64,000 nucleotides of DNA from Skermanella rosea (GCF_016806835.2 NZ_CP086111.1:3049001-3113000); one strand, 5' to 3'. Positions 1-8,620 are shown, counted from the stretch's first letter. Notes: generated by a model not told the origin, from the letters alone. Numbers and translations are program-made.

Positions 1-74
1 AATCCCTGCCCGGCCTTGTCGCCCGCAGGAATACCTGAACAATCCCGCCGTCTTCCGTCACCAAGGGTTCGCCT

Positions 75-1097
75 ATGTCTTCCGCATCCCCGCCCCCCGA
101 TGTCGGCCACCTGCCCGGTTATTCCGACGTCGTTGCCGCCGCCGAGCGGCTGGCCGGGCGCGCCGTCGTCACGCCGCTGCTGGAATCCCCGCTCCTGAAC
201 GATGCCTTGGGATGCAGGCTGCTGGTCAAGGCCGAGGTGCTTCAGCGCACCGGCAGTTTCAAGTTCCGGGGCGCTTTCAATCGCATCAGCCTGATCCCCG
301 AAGCGGAACGCTTGCGGGGCGTGGTGGCCTTCTCGTCCGGCAATCATGCCCAGGGCGTGGCCGCCGCGGCCAGGTTGCTCGGTATCGCGGCGACCATCGT
401 GATGCCATCGGATGCGCCCGCGATCAAGGTCGCAAACACCAGGGCCTGGGGCGCGCAGATCGTTCTGTACGACCGCTGGACCGAGGACAGGGAAGCGATC
501 GGTGCGCGAATCTCGGCGGAGACGGGCGCCACGCTGGTCCGGCCGTACGACGATCTCCATGTCATGGCCGGCCAGGGCACGATCGGCCTGGAGCTGGCCG
601 ACCAGGCGGCAACTGTCGGCGCGCGGCCCGACATGGTGCTGGCGCCCTGCGGAGGCGGCGGAATGATCGGCGGAATCGCGCTGGCCTTGGCCGGAAGGCT
701 GCCGGAAGCTGCGGTCCATGCCGTCGAGCCGGAGGGATTCGACGATACGCGGCGGTCGCTGGCGGCCGGCAGGCGCCTCTCCAACGATCCGGGCGCCGCG
801 TCGTTCTGCGATGCGCTTCTGGCTGCCCAGCCGGGGGAGTTGACCTTTGCGGTCAATGCGGCGCATCTGGCGGGAGGGATCGCCGTCACCGATGCCGAGG
901 TCTGCCGCGCGATGGCGGTGGCGCGGGACCATTTCAAGCTGGTCGTCGAACCTGGGGGCGCAGTGGCTCTGGCGGCGGTGCTGGCCGGCAGGATATCCGC
1001 GTCGGGCAAGACGGTCGCGGTCGTTTGCTCCGGCGGCAATGTCGACCCGCTCGTCTATGAAAGGGCCCTGGCTGCCGCCCATGGCGCTGCCGGCTGA
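75..1097 (+). CDS. Threonine/serine dehydratase (PLP, fold type II)
   Basis: The 340-residue protein should deaminate L-threonine and/or L-serine to the 2-oxo acid and ammonia in the cytoplasm. The PLP lysine is K63 in SFKFRGA. The substrate loop SGNHAQG lies near residues 88-94, the glycine-rich phosphate loop PCGGGG near 191-196, and a CSGGN motif near the C-terminus. It ends after the catalytic core with no ACT domain, so it is the short, catabolic-like type rather than isoleucine-inhibited IlvA. The ATG is preceded by AAGGG seven bases upstream. Serine racemase belongs to the same fold and cannot be excluded. It stands alone and ends opposite a minus-strand gene. Confidence 0.9.
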   Translation: MSSASPPPDVGHLPGYSDVVAAAERLAGRAVVTPLLESPLLNDALGCRLLVKAEVLQRTGSFKFRGAFNRISLIPEAERLRGVVAFSSGNHAQGVAAAARLLGIAATIVMPSDAPAIKVANTRAWGAQIVLYDRWTEDREAIGARISAETGATLVRPYDDLHVMAGQGTIGLELADQAATVGARPDMVLAPCGGGGMIGGIALALAGRLPEAAVHAVEPEGFDDTRRSLAAGRRLSNDPGAASFCDALLAAQPGELTFAVNAAHLAGGIAVTDAEVCRAMAVARDHFKLVVEPGGAVALAAVLAGRISASGKTVAVVCSGGNVDPLVYERALAAAHGAAG

Positions 1098-1104
1098 GGA
1101 TGCA

Positions 1105-1130
1105 GGGCGGGGACCATCGGTCTCCCGCCC
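1105..1130. terminator. Hairpin between convergent gene ends
   Basis: GGGCGGG at 1105-1111 pairs perfectly with CCCGCCC at 1124-1130. It lies between the stop of the dehydratase and the stop of the facing zinc-ribbon gene, so it could end transcription from either side. There is no clear T-tract. Confidence 0.5.
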
Positions 1131-1155
1131 CTTGCCACGGTCCTGATCCGGGAGG

Positions 1156-1347
1156 TCAGTCCGCGGCTTCGATCCGCTCGCGGTCGTTGGCGATGACCCA
1201 GGTCGTCACCAGGTCGGCCATCATTCCGGTCCTGCCGCATTTCGGGCATTCGGCCGCCAGCGCCGGACGACGCTGAACGAACGGACCCCCGTGGGCGCAA
1301 CCGCAGTCAACCAGATAGCCGCCGGGGCGGCGTTCGATGATTTTCAT
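1156..1347 (-). CDS. Mini zinc-ribbon protein (paralogue of 58241-58423)
   Basis: A 63-residue protein starting MKIIERR. I chose the ATG at 1347 because GGAGGA sits just upstream; an in-frame start nine codons earlier has no such site. It carries two cysteine pairs, a CGC turn near residue 15 and CPKCG near residue 33, the layout of a small structural zinc ribbon. A close relative lies at 58241-58423: both begin MKI, share an (E)CPxCGxTG block and end with a short LVxxx(V/M)I helix. Function unknown; binding zinc is an inference from the cysteines. The upstream mRNA can fold into a stem that touches the ribosome site. Confidence 0.75.
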   Translation of the reverse strand: MKIIERRPGGYLVDCGCAHGGPFVQRRPALAAECPKCGRTGMMADLVTTWVIANDRERIEAAD

Positions 1348-1357
1348 TGCATTTCCT

Positions 1358-1411
1358 CCATCCGGGAGCACCAACGGATGAGAGATCGATTCCGATCCAA
1401 TTCCCGGATGG
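1358..1411 (-). promoter_or_regulatory. Inverted repeat abutting the SD of the zinc-ribbon gene
   Basis: CCATCCGGG and CCCGGATGG (plus-strand 1358-1366 and 1403-1411) form a perfect 9-bp inverted repeat. In the minus-strand mRNA the second arm ends in the GG that begins the GGAGGA Shine-Dalgarno of the gene at 1156-1347. Folding would therefore partly cover the ribosome site. A regulatory role is inference. Confidence 0.4.
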
Positions 1412-1518
1412 CTAAACCGTCAGTACGTATGCTTACAGACCTAATCGCTCTCCCGTCCTGCCGGGCGAACGTCCATATTCTTCGAACCAGAACGGCTTTC
1501 CGGCAGGCGATTTGCGTC

Positions 1519-1689
1519 ATGGACGATACCAAGAGCACGAATGTCAGCCCCTATCTGCTGCGACCGCTGCGAAAGCTCGAGGAGGTCATGGCCATGCGCC
1601 ACGAGGACCAGCAGGGGAAGACCACCCGACGGCTGCCACCCATGACGCGCGACGGGCGCTATGTTCTGATCCTCGGGGGGAAAGGCTGA
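1519..1689 (+). CDS. Small hypothetical protein, 56 aa
   Basis: A 56-residue basic protein beginning MDDTKST. It has a SPYLLRPLRKLEEVMA segment predicted to be an amphipathic helix and a short C-terminal YVLILGGKG strand. I do not recognise the family. A longer in-frame extension exists upstream, but it runs through the promoter region of the divergent zinc-ribbon gene. The protein-like character begins at this ATG, so I prefer it, although no strong Shine-Dalgarno is visible. It has no neighbours close enough for an operon. Confidence 0.45.
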   Translation: MDDTKSTNVSPYLLRPLRKLEEVMAMRHEDQQGKTTRRLPPMTRDGRYVLILGGKG

Positions 1690-1810
1690 GCTGGGCCTCC
1701 GGTACTTCAGCAGGGCCGGACGGTATTAAAAGGTTCATTTGCCTTATGTTCCAGCACCGAGTATCCGCACCCGATCCGTTGAGACGATCTCCAGCGAAGG
1801 GTGATGGGCG

Positions 1811-2470
1811 GTGAGTTACGAAAAGTACGAGCGGATTGCTCCTCTTTACGACGTGCTGGACAAAGCCTACGAAGTTTCCTGGAAGCGGCGGCTGCGCAAT
1901 GATGTATTCCGCGACGCCGGCGGGCTGATACTGGATGCCGGTGCCGGTACGGGATGCAACATTCCCTTCTATCCCAGGAACGCGCGGGTCATCGGCGTCG
2001 ACAACAGTCCCGGCATGCTGGTCAGGGCCAGGAAGCGCGCAGCCAAGGAAGGCGTCAGCGCCGAATTCCTGGAAATGGATCTCACCAGGACCAGGTTTCC
2101 TGACGACCATTTCGACGTCATCGCGGCGACCTTCGTGTTCTGCGTCCTGCCGGAGGAGCTCCAGCTCCCGGTGCTGCGAGAGATGCACCGCATCTGCAAG
2201 CCGACCGGAACGATCCGCATCCTGGACTACACGATGTCGAAGAAGGCGCCGGTCCGCCTGATGATGCGCGTCGTCTCTCCCTGGCTGAACTTCGCCTTCG
2301 CGGCACGCTACACCGCGCAGTACGAATCCTATCTTCCGGAAGCCCGGCTGGCCCCGGTGAGGAACGACTTCGTCATGGGGGACGTCGTGAAGTTGCTGGT
2401 CCTGAGCCCGGAAGGGAAGCAGGGCGAAGACGTGTCCCAGCGGGAGTTCGCGGCCCTGCGGCGCGGGTGA
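1811..2470 (+). CDS. Class I SAM-dependent methyltransferase, UbiE/PmtA-like
   Basis: A 219-residue Rossmann methyltransferase. Motif I is LDAGAGTGCN (near residues 42-51), followed by the acidic VDNSPGM loop and a later FPDDHFDVIAA motif. The YEKYERIAPLYD opening and a C-terminal lobe with hydrophobic helices fit the UbiE/COQ5 and bacterial phosphatidylethanolamine N-methyltransferase group, which act on lipid or quinone substrates. The actual substrate cannot be read from the sequence. The start is a GTG; the GAAGG at about 1795-1800 is the best ribosome site and the ATG at 1804 is out of frame. It converges on the histidine kinase gene. Confidence 0.8.
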   Translation: MSYEKYERIAPLYDVLDKAYEVSWKRRLRNDVFRDAGGLILDAGAGTGCNIPFYPRNARVIGVDNSPGMLVRARKRAAKEGVSAEFLEMDLTRTRFPDDHFDVIAATFVFCVLPEELQLPVLREMHRICKPTGTIRILDYTMSKKAPVRLMMRVVSPWLNFAFAARYTAQYESYLPEARLAPVRNDFVMGDVVKLLVLSPEGKQGEDVSQREFAALRRG

Positions 2471-2539
2471 TACCTGCGGCATTCACTTGTCGGCTTCTGC
2501 TTTCGGGACGATCGTGCCGATCGCCCGTAAAGCGCATGG

Positions 2540-3943
2540 TCATCGCTCGGCCAGGGACGGAGCCGCCTGCCGGAGAATCCTGGAAACCGGCAAGTGGACC
2601 GTCACGCGCGTGCCGACACCGGGGGTGCTGGCGATCAGCAGGCGCCCGCCATGCAGCTCGACCAGCGAGTTCGTGATCGGCAGACCCAGTCCAGTCCCCT
2701 CGTATCTCCGGCTCAGGCTGGATTCGATCTGGGTGAACGGCTCCAGCGCCATGTCGATTTCGGCTTTCGTCATCCCGATCCCCGTATCGGCGACGGCGAT
2801 GTCCAGACCGCCATCGGGCGCCGCAGCGGCGGAGACCGTGACGCTGCCTCCGCGCGCCGTGAACTTGACCGCGTTGGACAGCAGGTTCAGCAAGACTTGC
2901 TTCAGCTTCATGGCGTCCACCAGGACGTGGGGCAGGTTCTCCTGGATCTCCAGCGTGACCCGGACGTCGGCGCTCTCCGCCCGGCCGATGACGACCCTGA
3001 TGGACGCCGCGAGGATCTCCGCGATATCGCCGATGTCCTCGTAGAGCTCCATCTTCCCGTCCTCGACCTTGGAATAGTCCAGGATGTCGTTGATCACCCT
3101 CAGGAGATGACGCCCCCCGTCGCGGATATCGCGCGCATATTCGGTGTAGAGCGGCTGTCCGGTCGGGCCGAAAGCCTCGTCGGCTATGATCTCGGAGAAT
3201 CCGATGATCGCGTTCAGGGGCGTGCGCAGTTCGTGGCTCATGTTCGCCAGGAACTGGCTCCTGGTACGGTTCGCGAGTTCCGCCTGCTCCTTTGCCTGGC
3301 GCAAGGCCGCCTCGGCCCGCCGCTGATCGGAGATGTCCCGGGCGATCAGCAGGACCAGGGGATCCAGTTGGCCGCCTATCGGCACACCGCATGCCTCGAC
3401 GCACACCGGGGTGCCGTCGAAACGGGCGAGCCAGATCTCGCAGGGGGCGATCTGCTCCCCGACGAGAAGCGCGGCTTCGATACGATCCCGGATCTCCTGC
3501 GACGTGACGCCGTCCACGAGATCCAGCACCGGGCGGGCGAGCAGTATATCGGCCGATGCTGCGCCCACCATGCGGATTCCGCTGCCGTTGATGTAGTCCA
3601 CCCGCCCGTTGCGGCTGATCAGGATCAGTTCCGGCATGGCTGCGACGATGGAGACATAGATATCGTCAGCCGGCAGGCCCGGTTCCGGAGCGGTCGTCGC
3701 CGGGGCTGCTGCCCGGCTCATCTGCCGCCGCAGCCGGAACTGTAATGCCATGGCCGCCGTCGCGATCGCGGTCAGGATGGTGATGAGCGCGGCCGCGAAG
3801 GCATCGAGCACGCCCAGGGCCGCCAGGCCGAGCGTCGCCCCGACGGAAACGCAGAGGATCAGGACCCCATGGAGCGCTGCGCGGCGGACGGTACATCCAA
3901 GAGGGCCGACAGGAACCGTCTCCATCGAAGTGCCGTCCTTCAA
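2540..3943 (-). CDS. Orphan PAS-domain sensor histidine kinase
   Basis: A 467-residue membrane sensor kinase. Two transmembrane helices (about residues 24-44 and 46-70) are joined by almost no periplasmic loop, so sensing is probably in the membrane or cytoplasm. A PAS domain follows (about 95-210), then HisKA with the phosphoacceptor H237 in MSHELRTPLN, then HATPase_c with N-box (NLLSNAVKF), G1 (DTGIGM) and G2 (GTGLGL) boxes intact. It belongs to the PAS-linked group common in alphaproteobacteria. No response regulator is adjacent, so its partner is unknown. All catalytic motifs are present. Confidence 0.88.
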   Translation of the reverse strand: MKDGTSMETVPVGPLGCTVRRAALHGVLILCVSVGATLGLAALGVLDAFAAALITILTAIATAAMALQFRLRRQMSRAAAPATTAPEPGLPADDIYVSIVAAMPELILISRNGRVDYINGSGIRMVGAASADILLARPVLDLVDGVTSQEIRDRIEAALLVGEQIAPCEIWLARFDGTPVCVEACGVPIGGQLDPLVLLIARDISDQRRAEAALRQAKEQAELANRTRSQFLANMSHELRTPLNAIIGFSEIIADEAFGPTGQPLYTEYARDIRDGGRHLLRVINDILDYSKVEDGKMELYEDIGDIAEILAASIRVVIGRAESADVRVTLEIQENLPHVLVDAMKLKQVLLNLLSNAVKFTARGGSVTVSAAAAPDGGLDIAVADTGIGMTKAEIDMALEPFTQIESSLSRRYEGTGLGLPITNSLVELHGGRLLIASTPGVGTRVTVHLPVSRILRQAAPSLAER

Positions 3944-4012
3944 GCTTCACAATGGGACCTGCCAATCCTGCGCCCGACAGGTTGATAATTTACTAAGTGT
4001 CGGAAATTTGTT

Positions 4013-4942
4013 TCATTTAAAGGTGGAAAGTCGTTCTATCAGCTCCCGTTTGACGATTTCCGCACGGTCGTTGGTCACTTGGCAGGTTCCGGCCGCCGCA
4101 TGACCGCCGCCGCCAAATTCGAGCATGAGCGGGCCGACGACGACCGGCGACGTGCGGTCGAGGATCGACTTGCCCACCGCAAAAACGGTGTTCTGCTGCT
4201 TCACGCCCCAGAGGACATGCATGGAGATCCGGCAATCGGGATAGAGCGCGTAGACCATGAAGCGGTTCCCCGCATGGATGGTCTCCTCCGACCGCAGGTC
4301 CAGGACGACGAGATCCTGGTGAACCGCCGCGATGCGGGCGACCTGCTGCCTGAAAAGCTCCTCCTGGGCAAAGTAGAGTTCGACCCGTTCGGCGACGTCG
4401 GGCAGCGCCAGGATGCCGTCGATGCCGTGGTCCCGGCAACGGTCGATCAGTTCCATCATGAGTTGGTAGTTGGAGATCCGGAAATCCCGGAACCTTCCGA
4501 GTCCCGTCCTCGGATCCATCAGGAAGTTCAGCAGGGTCCAGCCGGTCGGGCGCAGGATGTCGTCGATCCCGTAGTCGGCCGAATCGGCTTGGTCGACCGC
4601 CGTCATCATCTCCTCGGAGATCCCGGTGAACCTCCCTGCCCCGCCGTAGTGATCGTAGACCACGCGGGCCGCCGAGGGCGCCTTGGGGTCGATGACATGG
4701 TTGGGATGCTGGCCGACGCGCCTGGTCTCGCTGAGATGGTGGTCGAACGCCAGATGGACGCCGGCCACGTACGGAAGGTTGGTCGTGATGTCCAGGGGAC
4801 CGATGGAGATCACCCCGTCCTGCATGTCCTTGGGATGGACGAACTTGATGTCCTCGATCATGCCCAGTTCACGAAGGAGGACGGCGCAGACGAGACCATC
4901 GAAGTCGCTTCTGGTGACCAACCGGAACTTCCGTCCGTCCAT
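4013..4942 (-). CDS. DHH-family phosphoesterase
   Basis: A 309-residue protein with the N-terminal DHH metal-binding motifs (DFD at residues 13-15, DHH at 67-69) and a C-terminal DHHA1-type GGGGHAAAG motif (277-284). This family includes RecJ, NrnA-type nanoRNases/pAp phosphatases, cyclic-dinucleotide phosphodiesterases and exopolyphosphatase-like enzymes; all cleave phosphoester or phosphoanhydride bonds with Mn2+/Mg2+. The length suits the small NrnA-like class rather than RecJ. I use the ATG at 4942, with a GGGTGGG stretch upstream; a TTG six codons earlier is possible. The exact substrate is not evident. It is divergent from the deacetylase gene. Confidence 0.8.
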   Translation of the reverse strand: MDGRKFRLVTRSDFDGLVCAVLLRELGMIEDIKFVHPKDMQDGVISIGPLDITTNLPYVAGVHLAFDHHLSETRRVGQHPNHVIDPKAPSAARVVYDHYGGAGRFTGISEEMMTAVDQADSADYGIDDILRPTGWTLLNFLMDPRTGLGRFRDFRISNYQLMMELIDRCRDHGIDGILALPDVAERVELYFAQEELFRQQVARIAAVHQDLVVLDLRSEETIHAGNRFMVYALYPDCRISMHVLWGVKQQNTVFAVGKSILDRTSPVVVGPLMLEFGGGGHAAAGTCQVTNDRAEIVKRELIERLSTFK

Positions 4943-5111
4943 CCTGCACCCACCCGTCAAATCCTATGGAGTTAGCCCTTATTATCACTTCCGCCGGCAC
5001 GGTCAAGGCGTGGCCGGTCCTGCCCTTCCCCGATCACGTTGCAATCCCCGGGCGGCTTTGCTTCTATCGCTGGCCGCGTGGCCTTACCCTCCGTACGGAT
5101 CAGCCGACACC

Positions 5112-6011
5112 GTGACCGCCATTTCCTCCAGATCCCCGACGCGGCCCCCAGTGCCTTTCGTGCTTTGCGCCGACGACTACGGTTTGTCCCCGGGGGTCAG
5201 CTCTGCGATCCGCGATCTGATCGACCGCGGCAGGCTGTCCGCTACCGGTTGCATGACCGTGACCCCGTTCTGGAAGGATCACGCGACTTGGCTGACCCCC
5301 TATGTCGACCAGGTGGACGTGGGGCTGCACCTGACCCTTACGGACCAGCAGCCGATCGGCGCCATGCCCCGCACCGCCCCCGGGGGCCGGCTGCCCTCTC
5401 TCGGCGCGCTGATGCGGCTGGCCTACAGCGGCCGCCTGGATGCCGGCGAGGTGGATGCCGAACTGAACCGCCAGATCGACGCCTTCGAATCCGCGCTGGG
5501 CCGGTCGCCGGCCTTCGTCGACGGCCATCAACACGTCCATCAGCTCCCCACCATTCGGGAAGCCGTGATCCGCGCCTTGACCGGACGGCTGAAGGAGAAG
5601 AAGCATTTGGTGCGCGAACCATACTTAAGATCGTGCCACGACAGCGCCTCATCTATCGCCGCGCGAGGCATAGCGATCCCTAAAACCTTTTTCGTTTCAA
5701 TGTTATCTGGAGGCTTGCGGAAACTTGCGCGCAAGCATACGATTGCCACCAACAAAAGCTTTCGGGGAGTTTATGAATTCTCCAGACCCGTACCCTTCGG
5801 TACGATGATGGACCGCTTCGTCGAGGATTTGCCAGCACCTCGGGCAGGCATCGCGCTGGTGATGTGTCACCCCGGCATTCCTGATGATGCCTTGAGAGCG
5901 GTCGATCCGGTGGTCGAGCAGCGCCGGGTCGAGTACGAGTGGCTGGGCGGGCACGGATTGCCCGCTCTGTTGAGCAAGCGGAACCTGCGTCTGAGCAGGT
6001 TCCGGGAGTAG
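5112..6011 (+). CDS. ChbG/HpnK-family carbohydrate deacetylase
   Basis: A 299-residue member of the YdjC/ChbG/HpnK family, metal-dependent enzymes that remove acetyl groups from amino sugars. HpnK does this for a hopanoid head group, ChbG for chitooligosaccharides. The CADDYGLS motif (about residues 19-26) supplies the catalytic and metal aspartates, and the histidine cluster DGHQHVHQLP lies near residue 137. A second conserved CHPG motif is near the C-terminus. The GTG at 5112 gives a short leader before the first strand; a GTG at 5151 is an alternative, and neither has a clear ribosome site. No hopanoid (hpn) genes are nearby, so the substrate is open. Confidence 0.8.
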   Translation: MTAISSRSPTRPPVPFVLCADDYGLSPGVSSAIRDLIDRGRLSATGCMTVTPFWKDHATWLTPYVDQVDVGLHLTLTDQQPIGAMPRTAPGGRLPSLGALMRLAYSGRLDAGEVDAELNRQIDAFESALGRSPAFVDGHQHVHQLPTIREAVIRALTGRLKEKKHLVREPYLRSCHDSASSIAARGIAIPKTFFVSMLSGGLRKLARKHTIATNKSFRGVYEFSRPVPFGTMMDRFVEDLPAPRAGIALVMCHPGIPDDALRAVDPVVEQRRVEYEWLGGHGLPALLSKRNLRLSRFRE

Positions 6012-6071
6012 GATCCGCTTGGACTCGGCGGCAATGGCATCAAGGGGTCTTCTGGTAAAAGGGAACGCCGG

Positions 6072-7673
6072 TCAGTTGAAGTTGCTGTGATGCAGGGTCC
6101 AGACATGGCTCTGCAATGCGGTCCGAACCCGCCTGAACTCATCCTGGATCTGCAGCATTTTCTGGTTGCCTTCTTCCCGAAATCCACGCGTCGGCATGTC
6201 GCGACATCGGGCCAGAAGCTTGACCAGGCGAATCGCCCCTATGTGGGTGGAGCTGCTGCCCAGGGAATCGGCGTGCTCCCGGAAGCTGACCACGTCCCCT
6301 TCGTTCAATGCCTTGACCATCGCATCGATCAATTCGGCACCATCGGTGAGGAAAACGGAGATGACGTCCTCCAGAAAGCCATTGTCGGGGTCCAGCGACT
6401 GGAGCGCGTCCAGCGCATCCTCGTCGATGCAGGGCTCCGCGACGGTGGAAAACCGGGGATGGGCCGAAATCGACGCGACCACGCCGGTCTCCAAGGCCTC
6501 GCGGGCACTCAACGATGCCGCGCCGAGACGATCGACCGCTTCGAGCAGCCGGAACTCCTCGACCGGTACTGGAAGCACCTCGTTCATTCCGGCTGCGATG
6601 CAGCGCTTGCGGGCCGGATCGGTCAGCCCGGGGACCAGCCCTACGATCGGCAGATGCGCATCCTCCGACCGCATGAAGCGGTACATGCGGACGAGGTCGA
6701 GGGCATTGGGGTCCCGCAGTTGGAGGTCGAGCAGCATCACGTCGAGGCCACCCTTGTGCAGCAGGTCGAGCGCCGTGTTTCCGTCCTCGGCGATCAGCAG
6801 GGTATGCCCGGCACGTTCGAGCAGTCGGCGAAGGCTCCGCAGGCCGAACCGGCTGTTCTCGGCGAGAAGGATCCTGAACCGCCTTCTCGGGGGGCCGATG
6901 GTCCGACCGAGGAAGGAGCCGGCGATAAAGGCCGACTGGGCAGGCAGCAGCAAAAGCCCCACCGCGACTCCGACGATCAGGAACGGCGTCTCGGACAGCA
7001 CGCCGGTGAAGGCCGCCACCACGGACAGCCCGGCGACGCCGCCGGCCGACGCCAGGATCAGGCCGGCCCTGCCATCGCCGAGGCCGCTGGCGAGCGCGAT
7101 CCCCAGGTAGCAGAACATCCAGACCTGCATCGGCGGACCGCCCAGGCACAGCAGCGCGGTCACGCAGACAAGGTCGGCACAGGCGGCGCAGATGCGGCGC
7201 CTCCGACAGGCCTGCCTGCGTCGAAGCAGATCGATCAGGATGATCCAGCCGCCGAGAGAACCGGCCTGGAGGATCAGCATCGCGGCTTCCAGCCGCTCGA
7301 CCTCCGGAACCGGCGAAACCGCCATGACGCCGGCGGCGTAAAGCATCATGACGGTGAGTCCCACGATGCGCAGGATCGCCAGGACGACCTCGTCGACGCA
7401 CCGGAACATGATCTCCCGCCACGCATCGCGCAGGGCGCGCCGCCATGCGATCCATCCGGTCCCGACCGGTCCCGCCGCCAGCAACGCGACCGTCAGGATC
7501 GGCATCAGCAGGGACTCGACGCCGGAAAGGGCGTGGAACGCCAGGGCCGCGGACAAACCCAGCACGGCGGAGCCGAATGAAATCACCAGGCCCCGGACCC
7601 GGCCCGGAGGAGGCGCAGGCAGGTCGAGTTCGCCATCGGGGCCGATGGTCTGGTCCGGGATCTGCCCGGTCAT
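6072..7673 (-). CDS. RpfC-like membrane protein with degenerate receiver and HPt, no kinase
   Basis: A 533-residue protein. Hydrophobic helices fill residues about 28-255. They include a WRRALRD motif and a Cys-rich cytoplasmic patch (RRICAACADLVC) and resemble the sensor region of RpfC, the DSF receptor of xanthomonads. A receiver domain follows directly (about 266-385), then an HPt-like domain (about 415-530). The HisKA/HATPase part of RpfC is absent. In the receiver the acceptor D316 is present, but the conserved Lys is V369 and the Thr/Ser is V347. In the HPt the phospho-His position (H-x-L-K in active domains) reads D469-S-L-G. Both relay domains are therefore probably silent. Its ATG overlaps the upstream stop by 4 bases. 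Confidence 0.7.
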   Translation of the reverse strand: MTGQIPDQTIGPDGELDLPAPPPGRVRGLVISFGSAVLGLSAALAFHALSGVESLLMPILTVALLAAGPVGTGWIAWRRALRDAWREIMFRCVDEVVLAILRIVGLTVMMLYAAGVMAVSPVPEVERLEAAMLILQAGSLGGWIILIDLLRRRQACRRRRICAACADLVCVTALLCLGGPPMQVWMFCYLGIALASGLGDGRAGLILASAGGVAGLSVVAAFTGVLSETPFLIVGVAVGLLLLPAQSAFIAGSFLGRTIGPPRRRFRILLAENSRFGLRSLRRLLERAGHTLLIAEDGNTALDLLHKGGLDVMLLDLQLRDPNALDLVRMYRFMRSEDAHLPIVGLVPGLTDPARKRCIAAGMNEVLPVPVEEFRLLEAVDRLGAASLSAREALETGVVASISAHPRFSTVAEPCIDEDALDALQSLDPDNGFLEDVISVFLTDGAELIDAMVKALNEGDVVSFREHADSLGSSSTHIGAIRLVKLLARCRDMPTRGFREEGNQKMLQIQDEFRRVRTALQSHVWTLHHSNFN

Positions 7674-8473
7674 GCCTTTTCTCCATCGCCGGTGCGGGCA
7701 CAGGCGGTCACGTCCATCGACACGGTGACGATCCGCACGATGGTGCCGGCCCGGTCACGCACGGGTGTCTTAAGCGTAACCAGGGTGCGGCACACGCCGT
7801 CGGGCATCTCGACCTCCTCCTCGAACGGCGTCATCGGTTCGCCTCGGGCGGCCACGCGCCGATCCAGCGCCATGGCACGCGCTCCGCCGTCGCGCGGCAG
7901 CAGATCCGCAGGGGATCGCCCGACCGCCCGTTCCGCAGTAACTCCCAGTGCCGCCGCATAGGTACGGTTGACATACTGGTACCTTCCATCCGGCCCAGTA
8001 GCGGAGACCATGGCCGGCACTGTGTCCAGTACTTCGACGAGGTCGCGACAACGAGCCACGGTTGCGCGCACTCCCTGGCCACGTAGGAGCAGGTGCTGGC
8101 GTCTCAACGTCAGCAGAGTCCGCACCCTGGCGCGGAATTCCAGCGGGTCGACCGGCCCCAGGAGAAAGTCGTCCGCCCCTGCTTCCAGCGCCTGGCGGCG
8201 CAGCCTGGCATCGTCGAAGGCGGTGACGACGACGACGGGCACATGGGTGCGATCCGGCTGAGCCCGGAAACGGCGGATGAAGGCGGCGCCGTCCAGGACC
8301 GGCATCTTGAAATCGGTGATGCAAAGGTCCGGACAGTTGGATGCGGTCCAGTCCAGGGCCTCCACCGGATCGGCAAAGGCGTGGACGATGATGTCAGCGG
8401 CCAGCGATCCGGCCAGCTTTGAAAGGATCTTCAAATTGATGCGGCGATCGTCCACGACGACGACGATGGGCAT
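7670..8473 (-). CDS. RpfG-like receiver fused to PAS, no HD-GYP
   Basis: A 267-residue protein. The receiver domain (residues 1-125) has D8, D9, the acceptor D54 in CITDFKMP and T84. The usual Lys-Pro is G106-P107 in LLGPVDP. The end of the receiver (EFRARVRTLLTLRRQ) strongly resembles RpfG, but a PAS domain (about 145-260) follows where RpfG carries its c-di-GMP phosphodiesterase HD-GYP domain. The gene is first in an operon with the RpfC-like gene; start and stop overlap as ATGA. With no output enzyme or DNA-binding domain, it probably acts by protein contact or by ligand binding in PAS. The DSF link is inference. Confidence 0.75.
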   Translation of the reverse strand: MPIVVVVDDRRINLKILSKLAGSLAADIIVHAFADPVEALDWTASNCPDLCITDFKMPVLDGAAFIRRFRAQPDRTHVPVVVVTAFDDARLRRQALEAGADDFLLGPVDPLEFRARVRTLLTLRRQHLLLRGQGVRATVARCRDLVEVLDTVPAMVSATGPDGRYQYVNRTYAAALGVTAERAVGRSPADLLPRDGGARAMALDRRVAARGEPMTPFEEEVEMPDGVCRTLVTLKTPVRDRAGTIVRIVTVSMDVTACARTGDGEKA

Positions 8474-8620
8474 AGGTGCGCAATGGGCTCGGGGCGACTC
8501 ATGGAACTAGCGCGCGACACCCCATAACCGACACTGCGGCATCGCTCAGCATGCACCCTACCCAATCATTCTTGACGGGAAGTTACCAATCCGTGGACAC
8601 GTAATGATAATGGAACGAAC

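Noticed and set aside
4683..5111. N-terminal extension of the ChbG/HpnK gene
   Set aside because: The frame is open but covers the DHH gene on the other strand and its promoter; the deacetylase fold begins near 5112.
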